Shown here: piece by piece, positions 9,422-17,833 of the stretch | Position numbering within the stretch: position 1 is the first letter of the stretch | Layout: each line of letters opens with the position of its first letter | DNA from: CAIWHR01 sp963741355 | GTDB lineage: Bacteria > Pseudomonadota > Gammaproteobacteria > Burkholderiales > Casimicrobiaceae | Assembly (NCBI GenBank): GCA_963741355.1 | Contig: CAVUIG010000017.1 | Coordinates: forward strand, 124,001 to 188,000 | Direction: 5' to 3' | DNA length: 64,000 nt | Program-made: the position numbers and the translations under genes | Notes under the pieces: generated by a model | What the model saw: the letters and a program-made list of their open reading frames with translations, nothing else | The model's database searches: none | Told to the model about the DNA's origin: nothing

Positions 9422-10048
9422 TCAACTCATTCTTACCTCGAAGCCGCGCCGGACGGCGGGGCGCGCCATCATCATTTCGTACCACCGACGCACATGCGGA
9501 AATTCGGCGAGATCCACCTTATGCCGCGGGTGCCTCCACGCCCATCCCAGAATGGCGAAGTCGGCGATCGACAGTTCGTCCGCGAAGAACTCACGCGTTG
9601 CCAACCTGCGGTCCATCACCGCATACAATCGCCGGGTTTCCTTCAAAAAGCGCTCGAGTCCATAGCGACGGTCAGCTTCATTCTCGACCGTCACGAAATG
9701 GTGGACCTGCCCCGGAATCGGCCCGAAATTTCCCATCTGAAACATCTGCCATTCCAGCACCGGGATGCGTGCCTCCAGGTCGCGCGGCCAGAACTTGCCA
9801 GTCTTCTCGCCCAGGTAGATGAGAATGGCGCCCGATTCGAAAACGCTGACCGGCTTTCCACCCGGCCCGTCCGGATCGACGATCGCCGGGATCTTGCCGC
9901 TCGGGCTGATCTTCAGGAATTCGGGCTCGAACTGCTGCCGCTTGCGGAGATCGACGGTCTTGACCGTGTAAGGAAGCGCCATTTCCTCCAGGGCAACGCT
10001 GATCTTGCGCCCGTTCGGCGTATCGAACGCGTGAAGTTCAATCGGCAT
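9422..10048 (-). CDS. Glutathione S-transferase, YfcG/YghU-like
   Basis: A 208-residue cytosolic protein. The N-terminal thioredoxin-like domain starts IELHAFDTPNGRKISVALEE, and SGKIPAIVDPDG and FESGAILIYLGEKTG complete the glutathione-binding half. The C-terminal helical half has WQMFQMGNFGPIPGQ and LSIADFAILGWAWR, as in the Nu-class disulfide-bond oxidoreductases YfcG and YghU. I chose the ATG at 10048 because homologous proteins begin right at this strand; an in-frame TTG eight codons upstream is less likely. The gene is intact and seems monocistronic. Its likely role is glutathione-dependent detoxification or disulfide reduction. Confidence 0.9.
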   Translation of the reverse strand: MPIELHAFDTPNGRKISVALEEMALPYTVKTVDLRKRQQFEPEFLKISPSGKIPAIVDPDGPGGKPVSVFESGAILIYLGEKTGKFWPRDLEARIPVLEWQMFQMGNFGPIPGQVHHFVTVENEADRRYGLERFLKETRRLYAVMDRRLATREFFADELSIADFAILGWAWRHPRHKVDLAEFPHVRRWYEMMMARPAVRRGFEVRMS

Positions 10049-10205
10049 CGCAGAAATGGTCAACGACGCCAACTGAGTCCAGAGTGTCCATGGCGTGCCT
10101 TCTTGTCGGTCGCTGTCACCACCCTGCCTCTAATCGGTGAGCCAGTAGTAGAGGTCGATCATGTCGAGCGAGCGAAATCGACGCGCCGTGTCTTCGTCGT
10201 TCCGC

Positions 10206-11411
10206 TCAGGCCACCCGCGCGACCATCGTGCGGCGAACCTGCGTCACCGTGGCGATCGCCGCGACGAACAAGGCGGCGACGACGAAGAACATCTGCCGGC
10301 CGAGCGCGTGGTCCAGCATGAATCCGAACCAGACCGGCCCCAGCATCGCGCCCAGGTCGATTCCCGAATAGACGAAGCCGTAGACGCGCCCCGACGCGCC
10401 GGCCGGCGTTGCGTTGCGCACGATAAGATCGCGCGACGGGCCGGTCATTCCGACGGCAAATCCGGCCGCGGCGAAAAGCGCCAGCAGCAGCGCCGGCGCG
10501 GCGATTCCCGCGGCGATCGACGCGAGGATCAACGCGCCGGCCGCGAGCCCGGTCACGGCAACGCGGTCGTGGCGCGTCGCCCGCGCTGCCAGAAAGCCGC
10601 CGGCGAAAATGCCCGCCGTGCTGCCGAGCAGGTAGGCGGTCACCGCGGAGGTCGCGATCGCCAGCGGCACGCTCATGCCCGTATTGAGCGCCGCCGGCGC
10701 GAAGGTCTGCAGCCCCGTGCTCGCGCACGTCTGGATCACGAAATACGCGAAGCACAGCGCGATCGACGATTGCGCGAACAGCGCGAGGCTGCCGCGAATC
10801 GTCGCGAGGTGCGCGTCGTGCGACCGTGGAGACGAGAGGATCGCGCGCTGTGTCGCCATCGCGCCCAGCGCGAAGAGGCCAATCACGCCCATCGTCGCGA
10901 GCGCCGTGCGCCAGCCGAACGCGGCGCCGAGGGCATAGCTCACCACCGGCGCAATCGCATAGCCCAGATTGCCGCCGATGCCGTGCATGCTGTAGGCGTA
11001 GCCCAACCGGCGCGATGCGACCTGGGTGTTCAGGATCGCGAAATCGGCCGGGTGGAACACGCCGTTCCCGACGCCCATCAGCGCCGCGAGCGGATAGAGC
11101 CATAGCAGCCCCGGCACCATTCCCGCCACCAGCGTGCCGCCGGCGACGAGCGCCATTCCGCCGAGCAGCACCGGACGTGCGCCGATACGGTCGACGACGA
11201 TGCCGGCGGCGAACTGGGTCAGCCCGCTGGCCGCGTAGAAAACGCCCATCAGGATCCCGAGCGCCGCGAACGGCACGTCGAATTCCGCCTTCAGCAACGG
11301 GAAGAGCGGCGGCAGCGCGAGCTGGAAGAAGTGCGATATTCCGTGCGCGACGCCGACGAGGCCGATGACCTTGACGTCCTGGCGGAGCGTGGCGGCGGGG
11401 GCGGTGTTCAA
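10206..11411 (-). CDS. MFS transporter, fosmidomycin-resistance-like family
   Basis: A 401-residue inner-membrane protein with 12 predicted helices and no breaks. The opening GVAHGISHFFQLALPPLFP and the early loop DRIGARPVLLGG resemble the Fsr subgroup of major facilitator exporters. A conserved NGVFHPADFAILN segment lies around residues 115-127. It ends in a basic tail (VTQVRRTMVARVA). It is transcribed away from msrB. Substrate is unknown; the group exports drugs or small metabolites. The spacer 10049-10205 holds no gene. Confidence 0.85.
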   Translation of the reverse strand: MNTAPAATLRQDVKVIGLVGVAHGISHFFQLALPPLFPLLKAEFDVPFAALGILMGVFYAASGLTQFAAGIVVDRIGARPVLLGGMALVAGGTLVAGMVPGLLWLYPLAALMGVGNGVFHPADFAILNTQVASRRLGYAYSMHGIGGNLGYAIAPVVSYALGAAFGWRTALATMGVIGLFALGAMATQRAILSSPRSHDAHLATIRGSLALFAQSSIALCFAYFVIQTCASTGLQTFAPAALNTGMSVPLAIATSAVTAYLLGSTAGIFAGGFLAARATRHDRVAVTGLAAGALILASIAAGIAAPALLLALFAAAGFAVGMTGPSRDLIVRNATPAGASGRVYGFVYSGIDLGAMLGPVWFGFMLDHALGRQMFFVVAALFVAAIATVTQVRRTMVARVA

Positions 11412-11570
11412 GGGGGCGCGCGGCGGTTTCCGAAAGAACGTTTACTATACTTGATCCCGCGCTGGCGCCTCGCACCTCGTGCCGCGGGGCCGCTGTAAGC
11501 GGACGCCGCACCGTCGCGACAGTATCGGAGGGCGCCGCCGCGCGCCGATTCCGGAAGCAGGAGAGAGAGC

Positions 11571-11969
11571 ATGGTCGACAAGGTCAAGAAATCCGATGCC
11601 GAATGGCGCGAAAAGCTCACGCGCGAGCAGTTCGAGGTTGCCCGCAAGAAAGGGACCGAGCGCCCGTTCACGGGCAAGTACTGGGACAGCCACGATTCCG
11701 GGACGTACCGCTGCGTCTGCTGCGGAATGGAGCTCTTCGCCTCGGATGCGAAATTCGACTCCGGGTGCGGCTGGCCGAGCTTCACGGCGCCGGTCGAGGG
11801 CACGCACGTGAGCGAGCAGACGGACACCAGCCATTTCATGCGCCGCACCGAAGTGCTCTGTTCGGCGTGCGACGCGCATCTCGGCCACGTGTTCGACGAC
11901 GGCCCCGGGCCGACCGGGCTCCGCTATTGCATCAATTCCGCGTCGCTCGATTTCGAGCCCAAGAAATAG
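11571..11969 (+). CDS. msrB: Peptide-methionine (R)-S-oxide reductase MsrB
   Basis: A 132-residue enzyme that reduces methionine-R-sulfoxide in proteins. Zinc ligands are C48/C51 and C97/C100. The catalytic cysteine is C120 in RYCINSASL, and C66 in SGCGWPSF is a possible resolving cysteine. Length and order match cytosolic MsrB, with no signal peptide. The start is the ATG after the purine-rich GGAGAGAGAGC. It precedes the OmpR-type regulator by 19 bases and probably shares its transcript. Confidence 0.95.
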   Translation: MVDKVKKSDAEWREKLTREQFEVARKKGTERPFTGKYWDSHDSGTYRCVCCGMELFASDAKFDSGCGWPSFTAPVEGTHVSEQTDTSHFMRRTEVLCSACDAHLGHVFDDGPGPTGLRYCINSASLDFEPKK

Positions 11970-11988
11970 GCCGCCTGCACCGGACGCG

Positions 11989-12663
11989 ATGCGCATTCTG
12001 CTTGCCGAGGACGACCCGATGATCGGCGCCGGCGTGCGGCAAGGCTTGCGCCAGGATGGATTCACCGTCGACTGGGTGCGCGACGGGCAGGCCGCGTCGG
12101 TCGCGCTGCGCGAGCACGTGCACGACCTCGTGCTGCTCGACCTCGGCATGCCGCGCGTCGCCGGTCTCGACGTGCTCCGCGCGATGCGGCGCGAAGGCGA
12201 CGCGCGCCCGGTCCTCATCCTGACCGCGCGCGATGCGGTGGCCGACCGCGTCGCCGGCCTCGACGCCGGCGCCGACGACTATCTCGTCAAGCCGTTCGAG
12301 CTCCGCGAGCTCGCCGCGCGCATACGCGCGCTCTCGCGCCGCGGCGCGGGGCGCGCGGCGCCCCGCATCGTCCGCGGATCGCTCGAGATCGATCCGGCGA
12401 CGCACGCCGTTCGCCTCGACGGCGCACCGGTCGTGCTGTCCGCGCGCGAATTCGCATTGCTCCACGCGCTGGCCGAGCGGCCGGGCGCGATCCTGTCGCG
12501 CGCGCAGCTCGAGGACAAGTTGTACGGCTGGAACGAGGAGGTCGAGAGCAATGCCGTCGAGGTGCACATCCACGCGCTGCGCCGCAAGCTCGGCGCGGAA
12601 ACGATAAGGAACGTCCGCGGCGTCGGCTGGACGCTGGCGCCACCCGGCGAGGCGCGCCCATGA
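11989..12663 (+). CDS. OmpR-family response regulator (QseB/TctD-like)
   Basis: A 224-residue transcription factor. The receiver domain occupies residues 1-115 with acidic pocket EDD at 7-9, phospho-acceptor D51 in VLLDLGMPR and K101 in DYLVKPFEL. The winged-helix DNA-binding domain covers about 125-218, with LSAREFALLHALA and VEVHIHALRRKLG. The stop overlaps the kinase start (ATGA at 12660-12663), so the two are translationally coupled. The closest families are QseB and TctD; the signal is unknown. Confidence 0.93.
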   Translation: MRILLAEDDPMIGAGVRQGLRQDGFTVDWVRDGQAASVALREHVHDLVLLDLGMPRVAGLDVLRAMRREGDARPVLILTARDAVADRVAGLDAGADDYLVKPFELRELAARIRALSRRGAGRAAPRIVRGSLEIDPATHAVRLDGAPVVLSAREFALLHALAERPGAILSRAQLEDKLYGWNEEVESNAVEVHIHALRRKLGAETIRNVRGVGWTLAPPGEARP

Positions 12664-14015
12664 CGCCGGTCCGCTCGATCCGGCGCGAGCTTCTGCTGCT
12701 GCTCTCCCTCGGCCTGATCGCGCTGGTTGTCATTGCCGCCAGCGGAACGTATCTCCGCGCGCGTGCCGAAGCGAACGAGCTCTTCGACTATCAACTGCGC
12801 GAGACCGCGGCCTCGCTCGCCGGCGTCCCGCTGACCGGCGTCCCGATCGGAGGGTCCGCCACCGGTCTCACCGGGCACGAGGACGAGCTCGTCCTGCAGA
12901 TCTGGGATCGCAACGGCGTGCGAATCTACCTCTCGCGCCCGCAGCATGCGCTGCCGCAGTTCGCGCAGCTGGGATTCAACACCGTCGCGACCGACACCGG
13001 CGAGTGGCGCGTGTTCAGCCTGCTCGCCGGCGAGCGCGTGCTGCAGGTCGCGCAGCCGATGAGCGTGCGGCGCGAGCTGGCCGCGAGCATGGCGTTGCGC
13101 ACGATCGTTCCGCTGTTGGCCATCGTCCCGCTCGTCGCCCTGCTCGTCTGGCTCGGCATCGCGCGCGGATTGCGTCCGTTGCGCGAGATCGCGACCGCCG
13201 TGGCCGCGCGCTCGCCGCGAGCACTCGATCCGGTCGCCGAAGCCGGCCTTCCCGCCGAGATACGCCCGCTGGTCCGCGCGCTCAACGGCCTCCTGGGGCG
13301 CCTCGACCGCGCGCAGGGTGCGCAGCGCGCATTCATCGCCGATGCCGCGCACGAGCTGCGCACGCCGCTCACTGCGGTGGATCTGCAGGCGCAGCTCGCC
13401 GAGCGGGCGGGGAGCGAGGAGGAGCGCAAGGCCGCGCTCGCCGCGCTGAAGATGGGCCTCGCCCGGGCGACTCACCTCGTCGAGCAACTGTTGGCGCTCG
13501 CGCGCGAGGAGCCGGGCGTGACCGACCGGCCGATGGCGCCCGTCAACCTGGGCGAGCTCGGCCGCGCCGTCGCCGCGGAGTACGCCGCGATGGCCGCCGA
13601 GCGCGGCATCGACCTCGAATTCGCCGCCGCCGATGACGTTCCCGGCAATACCGTCGTGACCGGCGACGCGACCGGGCTGCGCGTGCTGATCGGCAATCTG
13701 ATCGACAACGCGTTGCGCTACACGCCGGCGGGCGGGCGCGTCGATGCCAACGTGTCACGCGAAGCCGCGGAGGTCGTCCTCGCCGTGCGCGATTCCGGTC
13801 CGGGCATCGCACCGGACCAGCGCTCGCGCGTGTTCGACCGCTTCTACCGCGTGACCACGCAGGCGTCGGCGGCCGTTCCCGGAAGCGGGCTCGGACTTGC
13901 CATCGTGAAGCGCGTCGCCGATCGCCACGATGCGACGATCGCGCTCGGCGCCGGCATCGCGAGCGATGCGGGCGAAGGGCTTGGCGTTACCGTGCGCTTC
14001 GCCGCGGCGCGATAG
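12660..14015 (+). CDS. Membrane sensor histidine kinase (QseC/TctE-like)
   Basis: A 451-residue inner-membrane kinase paired with the upstream regulator. Helices at about residues 12-32 and 143-165 bracket a short periplasmic domain. A HAMP-like segment follows, then the HisKA box FIADAAHELRTPL with phospho-acceptor H231, the N box LIGNLIDNALRYTP, G1 VRDSGPGI, the F box FDRFYR and G2 GSGLGLAIVKR. The small periplasmic sensor and order match TctE/QseC kinases. The frame is intact. Confidence 0.93.
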   Translation: MTPVRSIRRELLLLLSLGLIALVVIAASGTYLRARAEANELFDYQLRETAASLAGVPLTGVPIGGSATGLTGHEDELVLQIWDRNGVRIYLSRPQHALPQFAQLGFNTVATDTGEWRVFSLLAGERVLQVAQPMSVRRELAASMALRTIVPLLAIVPLVALLVWLGIARGLRPLREIATAVAARSPRALDPVAEAGLPAEIRPLVRALNGLLGRLDRAQGAQRAFIADAAHELRTPLTAVDLQAQLAERAGSEEERKAALAALKMGLARATHLVEQLLALAREEPGVTDRPMAPVNLGELGRAVAAEYAAMAAERGIDLEFAAADDVPGNTVVTGDATGLRVLIGNLIDNALRYTPAGGRVDANVSREAAEVVLAVRDSGPGIAPDQRSRVFDRFYRVTTQASAAVPGSGLGLAIVKRVADRHDATIALGAGIASDAGEGLGVTVRFAAAR

Positions 14016-14025
14016 GAGGCCTGAT

Positions 14026-14361
14026 TCAGCGCGGTGTGCGCCCGGGTCGGCCGGCGCGTGCCGGTGCCGTTTCCCGCATCCGGTGGCTCGCCGTGGCGTC
14101 GAGGTCGAGGCCGTACAGCCGTTTGAGCTCGGCCGCGAGTGCAACGGTTTCCTTGCCGAAGGGCGCCTTGCCCTCGATCGCGTGAAGGCACACACCCTCC
14201 AGCAGATCGCCGAGCGTCATGTCATGGTATTCGGCGATGCCTTTCAGCACCTTGAGCAGGCGTCGCTCGACGCGAATCCCCGTCTGCACGCGCTCCACGG
14301 GAATTGCGCCGGCCGTCGCGATCGCGGGCTTCCGGCTGGCTTTCGATCGTGCCGCGTTCAT
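14026..14361 (-). CDS. Small ribbon-helix-helix-like protein
   Basis: A 111-residue basic protein. Residues 23-64 (TGIRVERRLLKVLKGIAEY, then MTLGDLLEGVCLHAIEGK) have the strand-helix-helix spacing of ribbon-helix-helix DNA-binding proteins. The tail is rich in Arg and Pro. Its start overlaps the stop of the upstream gene (ATGA at 14358-14361), so the two are one transcript. An inverted repeat in the operon promoter could be its operator. Function by homology is not known to me. Confidence 0.65.
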   Translation of the reverse strand: MNAARSKASRKPAIATAGAIPVERVQTGIRVERRLLKVLKGIAEYHDMTLGDLLEGVCLHAIEGKAPFGKETVALAAELKRLYGLDLDATASHRMRETAPARAGRPGRTPR

Positions 14362-14774
14362 GAGATGCGATCCTCCGTCGGTTCGAGCGCGAGATCGGGC
14401 AGCACGAAGCACGTCCGCGCAAGATCCGATTGCAATGTCCGCTTCCGGTACAGGCGGTCCAGCACGCCGGGATTCCAGAGAAAGAGATCGGGATTGGCCG
14501 ACGCGAAGTCCTCCCACGAATGCGACTCCGGCATGCGCGCACGGCGCTCGCGGATCAGGAGCAGATAGGCCCACGTGATCGTCTCGTGATAGAGGCCGGG
14601 ACGGTTCGCCGCACGCGCGAGCGCGCGAATCCCGTCGCAATAGCGCTCGAGGCCGTCGAAGCCCGGATGCGCCTGCAGCATCAGCCACGCCGCCCGCACA
14701 TGATCGGCGTGGCGGAACGACGCCGGTGCCAGCGTGCCTTGCTTGAAGCGCTCGAGGAATTCGGCATCCTGCAT
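14358..14774 (-). CDS. Conserved hypothetical protein with HADHVRAAW motif
   Basis: A 138-residue soluble protein starting at the ATG at 14774 (an in-frame upstream extension lacks support). Conserved-looking features are FRHADHVRAAWLML near residue 20, ALARAANRPGLYHETIT near 50, and a WEDFASANPDLFLWNPGV segment. I recognise this pattern from uncharacterised bacterial proteins but know no activity. The paired His residues could bind metal, which is speculation. First gene of a two-gene operon with the ribbon-helix-helix-like protein. Confidence 0.6.
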   Translation of the reverse strand: MQDAEFLERFKQGTLAPASFRHADHVRAAWLMLQAHPGFDGLERYCDGIRALARAANRPGLYHETITWAYLLLIRERRARMPESHSWEDFASANPDLFLWNPGVLDRLYRKRTLQSDLARTCFVLPDLALEPTEDRIS

Positions 14775-14822
14775 GGCGAGTCTCCCGGCCGCGCGGCCGT
14801 CGCTCGCGACGGCTGCGGCCAA

Positions 14823-14849
14823 TTGGTACATCTGGTATAATTGTACCAA
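14823..14849. promoter_or_regulatory. Inverted repeat TTGGTAC-N13-GTACCAA in an operon promoter
   Basis: Perfect 7-bp arms at 14823-14829 and 14843-14849. The spacer contains TATAAT on the plus strand, and the minus strand has a TACAAT that could be the -10 of the leftward operon starting at 14774. This is the layout of an operator over its promoter. The downstream ribbon-helix-helix-like gene is the obvious candidate to bind it, by inference. Confidence 0.55.
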
Positions 14850-14931
14850 CTTGCAGGGAACCGCGCAACCTCGGATCGCAGGTTGCACCCTTAATTCAGG
14901 CTTAAGTCTTCGTCCCTACCCTGCTGGCAGT

Positions 14932-14953
14932 CGGAGGCATTCCCTCGCCTCCG
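14932..14953 (+). promoter_or_regulatory. Hairpin in the leader of the DegP-like gene
   Basis: Arms CGGAGGC (14932-14938) and GCCTCCG (14947-14953) enclose an 8-base loop, ending about 11 bases before the AAGGAGAG ribosome binding site of the protease gene. Without a T run it is not a terminator. It may stabilise the leader or affect translation; this is inferred from position only. Confidence 0.35.
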
Positions 14954-14976
14954 TACCGTCCCGCAAGGAGAGAGCG

Positions 14977-16419
14977 ATGCAAGCGAACACATTGAGGAAA
15001 AGCCTGGTCGCGATGGCCGTCGTCGGCGTCTTCGCCGCCGGCGCCGTTACGGCGGACCGCCTTGGCACCATCCGGCACGCCGGCGCGGCGACGCCCGCCG
15101 TCGCGAGCGCCTCCCCGCAGGTCGCGCTGCCCGATTTTGCGGACCTTGCCGCAAAACAAGGCCCCGCGGTCGTTCACATTGCCGTCAGCAAGGAAGCGCA
15201 CAAGGTGTCCGGCCGCTCGTTCCACAACATGCCGAACCAGGATGACCTGCCGCCGTTCTTCCGCAATTTCCCGATGCCGCAGATGCCCGACGAGGGGCCG
15301 TCGCAGGGTCTCGGCTCCGGCTTCATCGTGAGTCCCGACGGCATCGTGCTGACCAACGCGCACGTCGTCGACGGCGCCGATACGGTGGTCGTCACGCTCA
15401 CCGACAAGCGCGAGTACACGGCCAAGGTCCTCGGCAAGGACAAGACCACCGATATCGCGGTGCTGAAGATCGACGCCAAGGATCTTCCCGTCGTCGCGAT
15501 CGGCGATCCGGCCGGGACGCGCGTCGGCGAATGGGTCATCGCGATCGGCGCGCCGTTCGGCCTCGACAACACGGTGACCGCGGGCATCGTCAGCGCGAAA
15601 GGCCGTTCGCTTCCGGGCGACGCGGCCGTGCCGTTCATCCAGACCGACGCGGCGGTGAATCCGGGCAACTCGGGCGGGCCGCTGTTCAACCTCAAGGGTG
15701 AAGTCATCGGCATCAACTCGCAGATCTTCAGCCGCAGCGGAGGATTCCAGGGACTCGCGTTCGCGATACCGATCGACGTGGCAATGGACGTGAAGGACCA
15801 GATCGCCCGCAATGGCAAAGTGAGCCACGGCCGGCTCGGCGTGTCGATCCAGGAAGTGAATCAATCGCTGGCCGAGACCTTCGGGCTGCCCAAGCCGGGC
15901 GGCGCGCTGGTCGGCTCCGTCGTGAAGGACGGCCCCGCGGCCAAAGCCGGCATCGAGGCCGGTGACGTGATCCTCAAGTTCGACGGCAAGCCGATCAGCC
16001 GGTCGGCCGACCTTCCGCCGATGGTCGCGAAGGTGAAGCCCGGCTCGACCGTCGCGCTCGAGATCTGGCGCGCCGGCAAGGCGCAGAACGTCTCGGCGAA
16101 GATCGGCGAGATCTCCGATGCCGTCGTCGCCGACGCCACGGACGTCGCGAGCCAGGGCAAGCTGGGCGTCGCGGTGCGCTCGCTCTCCCCCGAGGAGCGC
16201 AAGTCGGCCGACGGCGTCACGGGCGTCGTCGTCGAGAACGTCGCCGGCGCCGCCGCGAAGGCAGGCGTGCGCCCCGGCGATGTGATCGTCGCCGTCAACA
16301 ACACGCAAGTGAAGAGCCCTGAGCACCTGAAGGAGCTCATCGGCAAGGCGGGCAAGACCGTCGCGCTCCTGATTCAGCGCGACGAGGCGCGAATCTTCAT
16401 TCCGGTGACCATCGGTTGA
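14977..16419 (+). CDS. degP: DegP/HtrA-family periplasmic serine protease with two PDZ domains
   Basis: A 480-residue envelope quality-control protease. Residues 1-36 form a signal peptide. The catalytic triad is H129 (TNAHVVDG), D159 (TDIAVLKI) and S232 (GNSGGP). PDZ domains lie at about 285-370 (GRLGVSIQEVN) and 390-480 (KLGVAVRSL, GVRPGDVIVAVNN). Size and order match DegP/MucD. The Met/Pro-rich loop after residue 85 resembles the LA loop. The gene is intact, with a clear RBS, and is closed by an intrinsic terminator, so it is likely monocistronic. It degrades or refolds misfolded periplasmic proteins. Confidence 0.93.
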   Translation: MQANTLRKSLVAMAVVGVFAAGAVTADRLGTIRHAGAATPAVASASPQVALPDFADLAAKQGPAVVHIAVSKEAHKVSGRSFHNMPNQDDLPPFFRNFPMPQMPDEGPSQGLGSGFIVSPDGIVLTNAHVVDGADTVVVTLTDKREYTAKVLGKDKTTDIAVLKIDAKDLPVVAIGDPAGTRVGEWVIAIGAPFGLDNTVTAGIVSAKGRSLPGDAAVPFIQTDAAVNPGNSGGPLFNLKGEVIGINSQIFSRSGGFQGLAFAIPIDVAMDVKDQIARNGKVSHGRLGVSIQEVNQSLAETFGLPKPGGALVGSVVKDGPAAKAGIEAGDVILKFDGKPISRSADLPPMVAKVKPGSTVALEIWRAGKAQNVSAKIGEISDAVVADATDVASQGKLGVAVRSLSPEERKSADGVTGVVVENVAGAAAKAGVRPGDVIVAVNNTQVKSPEHLKELIGKAGKTVALLIQRDEARIFIPVTIG

Positions 16420-16445
16420 TTCGCTTTTTTGGTGGCTCCCTTTTC

Positions 16446-16468
16446 GCGGGCCTTCGGGCCCGCTTTTT
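16446..16468 (+). terminator. Intrinsic terminator of the DegP-like gene
   Basis: A GCGGGCC / GGCCCGC stem closed by a TTCG tetraloop and followed by five T residues, 27 bases after the stop codon. Confidence 0.92.
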
Positions 16469-16617
16469 GGCTGCATCGGCCCGTCCGCGCGGTCGATGAC
16501 GCGGAAGCTGGTCCGGGATGTGCGATCGCCTGCGCAAGCGCGTCGCCGATCTCAGCCGCGTATCGAACCTGATGCCTTACGGATAGCCGGCGATCGCGGT
16601 CCCGCCGCTTGCCTCGC

Positions 16618-17685
16618 TCAGGGCACCAACGCGAGAAACAGGTACGCGGCGAAGATGACGAGCTGCACCGCACCCTGCATCACGTGCGTGCGCCCGGTGC
16701 CCAGCGTGACGGCGCTCACCAGCAGCGTCAGCGCAAGCATCACGATGTCCTTCGGCGCAAGGCCGAGGACCAGTGGAAGGTGGAACGCGAGCGCGGCGAC
16801 AGCGACGACCGGGATCGTGAGGCCGATGCTCGCGAGCGCCGAGCCGAGCGCCAAGTTCATGCTGGTCTGCAGCCGGTTCGCGCGCGCGGCCCGCACTGCC
16901 GCAAACGTCTCCGGCATCAGCACGAGCATGGCGATCACGATCCCGACCACGGCCTGCGGCGCGCCGGCGGATGCCAGTCCGTTCTCGATCGGCACGGACA
17001 GAACCTTCGCGAGGCCCACTACGGCGACCAGCGACACCAGCAGCAATCCGAAGCTCGCCCAGGCGGCGGCGTTCGACGGCGGCTCGGCGTGCACCGTATG
17101 GTCCGCCGCGTCGTGCACAGGCAGAAAATAGTCGCGGTGACGGACGGTCTGGATAAATACAAAGACCGCCCACAGCAGGAGCGACGCCACGGCGGCAAAC
17201 ACGAGCTGCGCAGCGCTGTAGGTGCCGACGCCGGTCGTGACCGTGAAGTCGGGCAGCACGAGCGACAGCACCGACAGCGCAATCAGCGCCGACAGCGCCG
17301 CCCCCGCCCCTTCCACGCGAAACGTCTGCTCGCGATGCGCGAGACTCCCCGCCAGCACGCAGACGCCGACGACGCCGTTGCAGATGATCATCACTGCCGC
17401 GTAGATCGTGTCGCGCGCGATGACGCTTCCCTTCTCCGCGTCGGCGAACATCAGCGCCAGGATGAGCGACGCCTCGATCACCGTGACCGCTACAGCGAGC
17501 ACTAGCGTTCCCAGCGGCTCGCCGACGCGGTGCGCGACCACCTCAGCGTGATGGACTGCGGCGAAGACGGTGCCGATCAGCGCGACGGCGCACAGCGTCA
17601 CGACGATCGGCCCGACACTCATCGTGATCGCGCCGACCAGCACGACTACCGCGAACAGGGGAACAAACAGGGGCCAGCGAGCCAT
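16618..17685 (-). CDS. ChaA-like Ca2+(Na+)/H+ antiporter
   Basis: A 355-residue inner-membrane protein with about 11 helices. Two inverted Ca/cation-antiporter repeats are visible: GEPLGTLVLAVAVTVIEASL near residue 65 and MNLALGSALASIGLTIPVV near residue 280, both carrying the acidic or polar residues that bind the ion in the CaCA family. The segment between them (about 200-225) is hydrophilic. I chose the ATG at 17685 because the upstream in-frame extension is not membrane-like. Gene intact. Likely role is proton-coupled calcium or sodium extrusion. Confidence 0.85.
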   Translation of the reverse strand: MARWPLFVPLFAVVVLVGAITMSVGPIVVTLCAVALIGTVFAAVHHAEVVAHRVGEPLGTLVLAVAVTVIEASLILALMFADAEKGSVIARDTIYAAVMIICNGVVGVCVLAGSLAHREQTFRVEGAGAALSALIALSVLSLVLPDFTVTTGVGTYSAAQLVFAAVASLLLWAVFVFIQTVRHRDYFLPVHDAADHTVHAEPPSNAAAWASFGLLLVSLVAVVGLAKVLSVPIENGLASAGAPQAVVGIVIAMLVLMPETFAAVRAARANRLQTSMNLALGSALASIGLTIPVVAVAALAFHLPLVLGLAPKDIVMLALTLLVSAVTLGTGRTHVMQGAVQLVIFAAYLFLALVP

Positions 17686-17833
17686 GCGCGATTCTAGCCA
17701 CCGTTCGAACGGATTTCCACCGGAAGGAACATCGCTTTCAGCCCGCCCTTCCCTGATTCCGGATGCCGCAAGTTGGTGTCGGAGCCGTTCGTTATCATGT
17801 CGAGGTGCGCCGGTCATCCGGAGACTCCCTGCC

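Noticed and set aside
14026..14774. Calling the operon a toxin-antitoxin system outright
   Set aside because: The second protein looks like a DNA-binding antitoxin, but the first has no known toxin fold or motif, so I report it only as a possibility.
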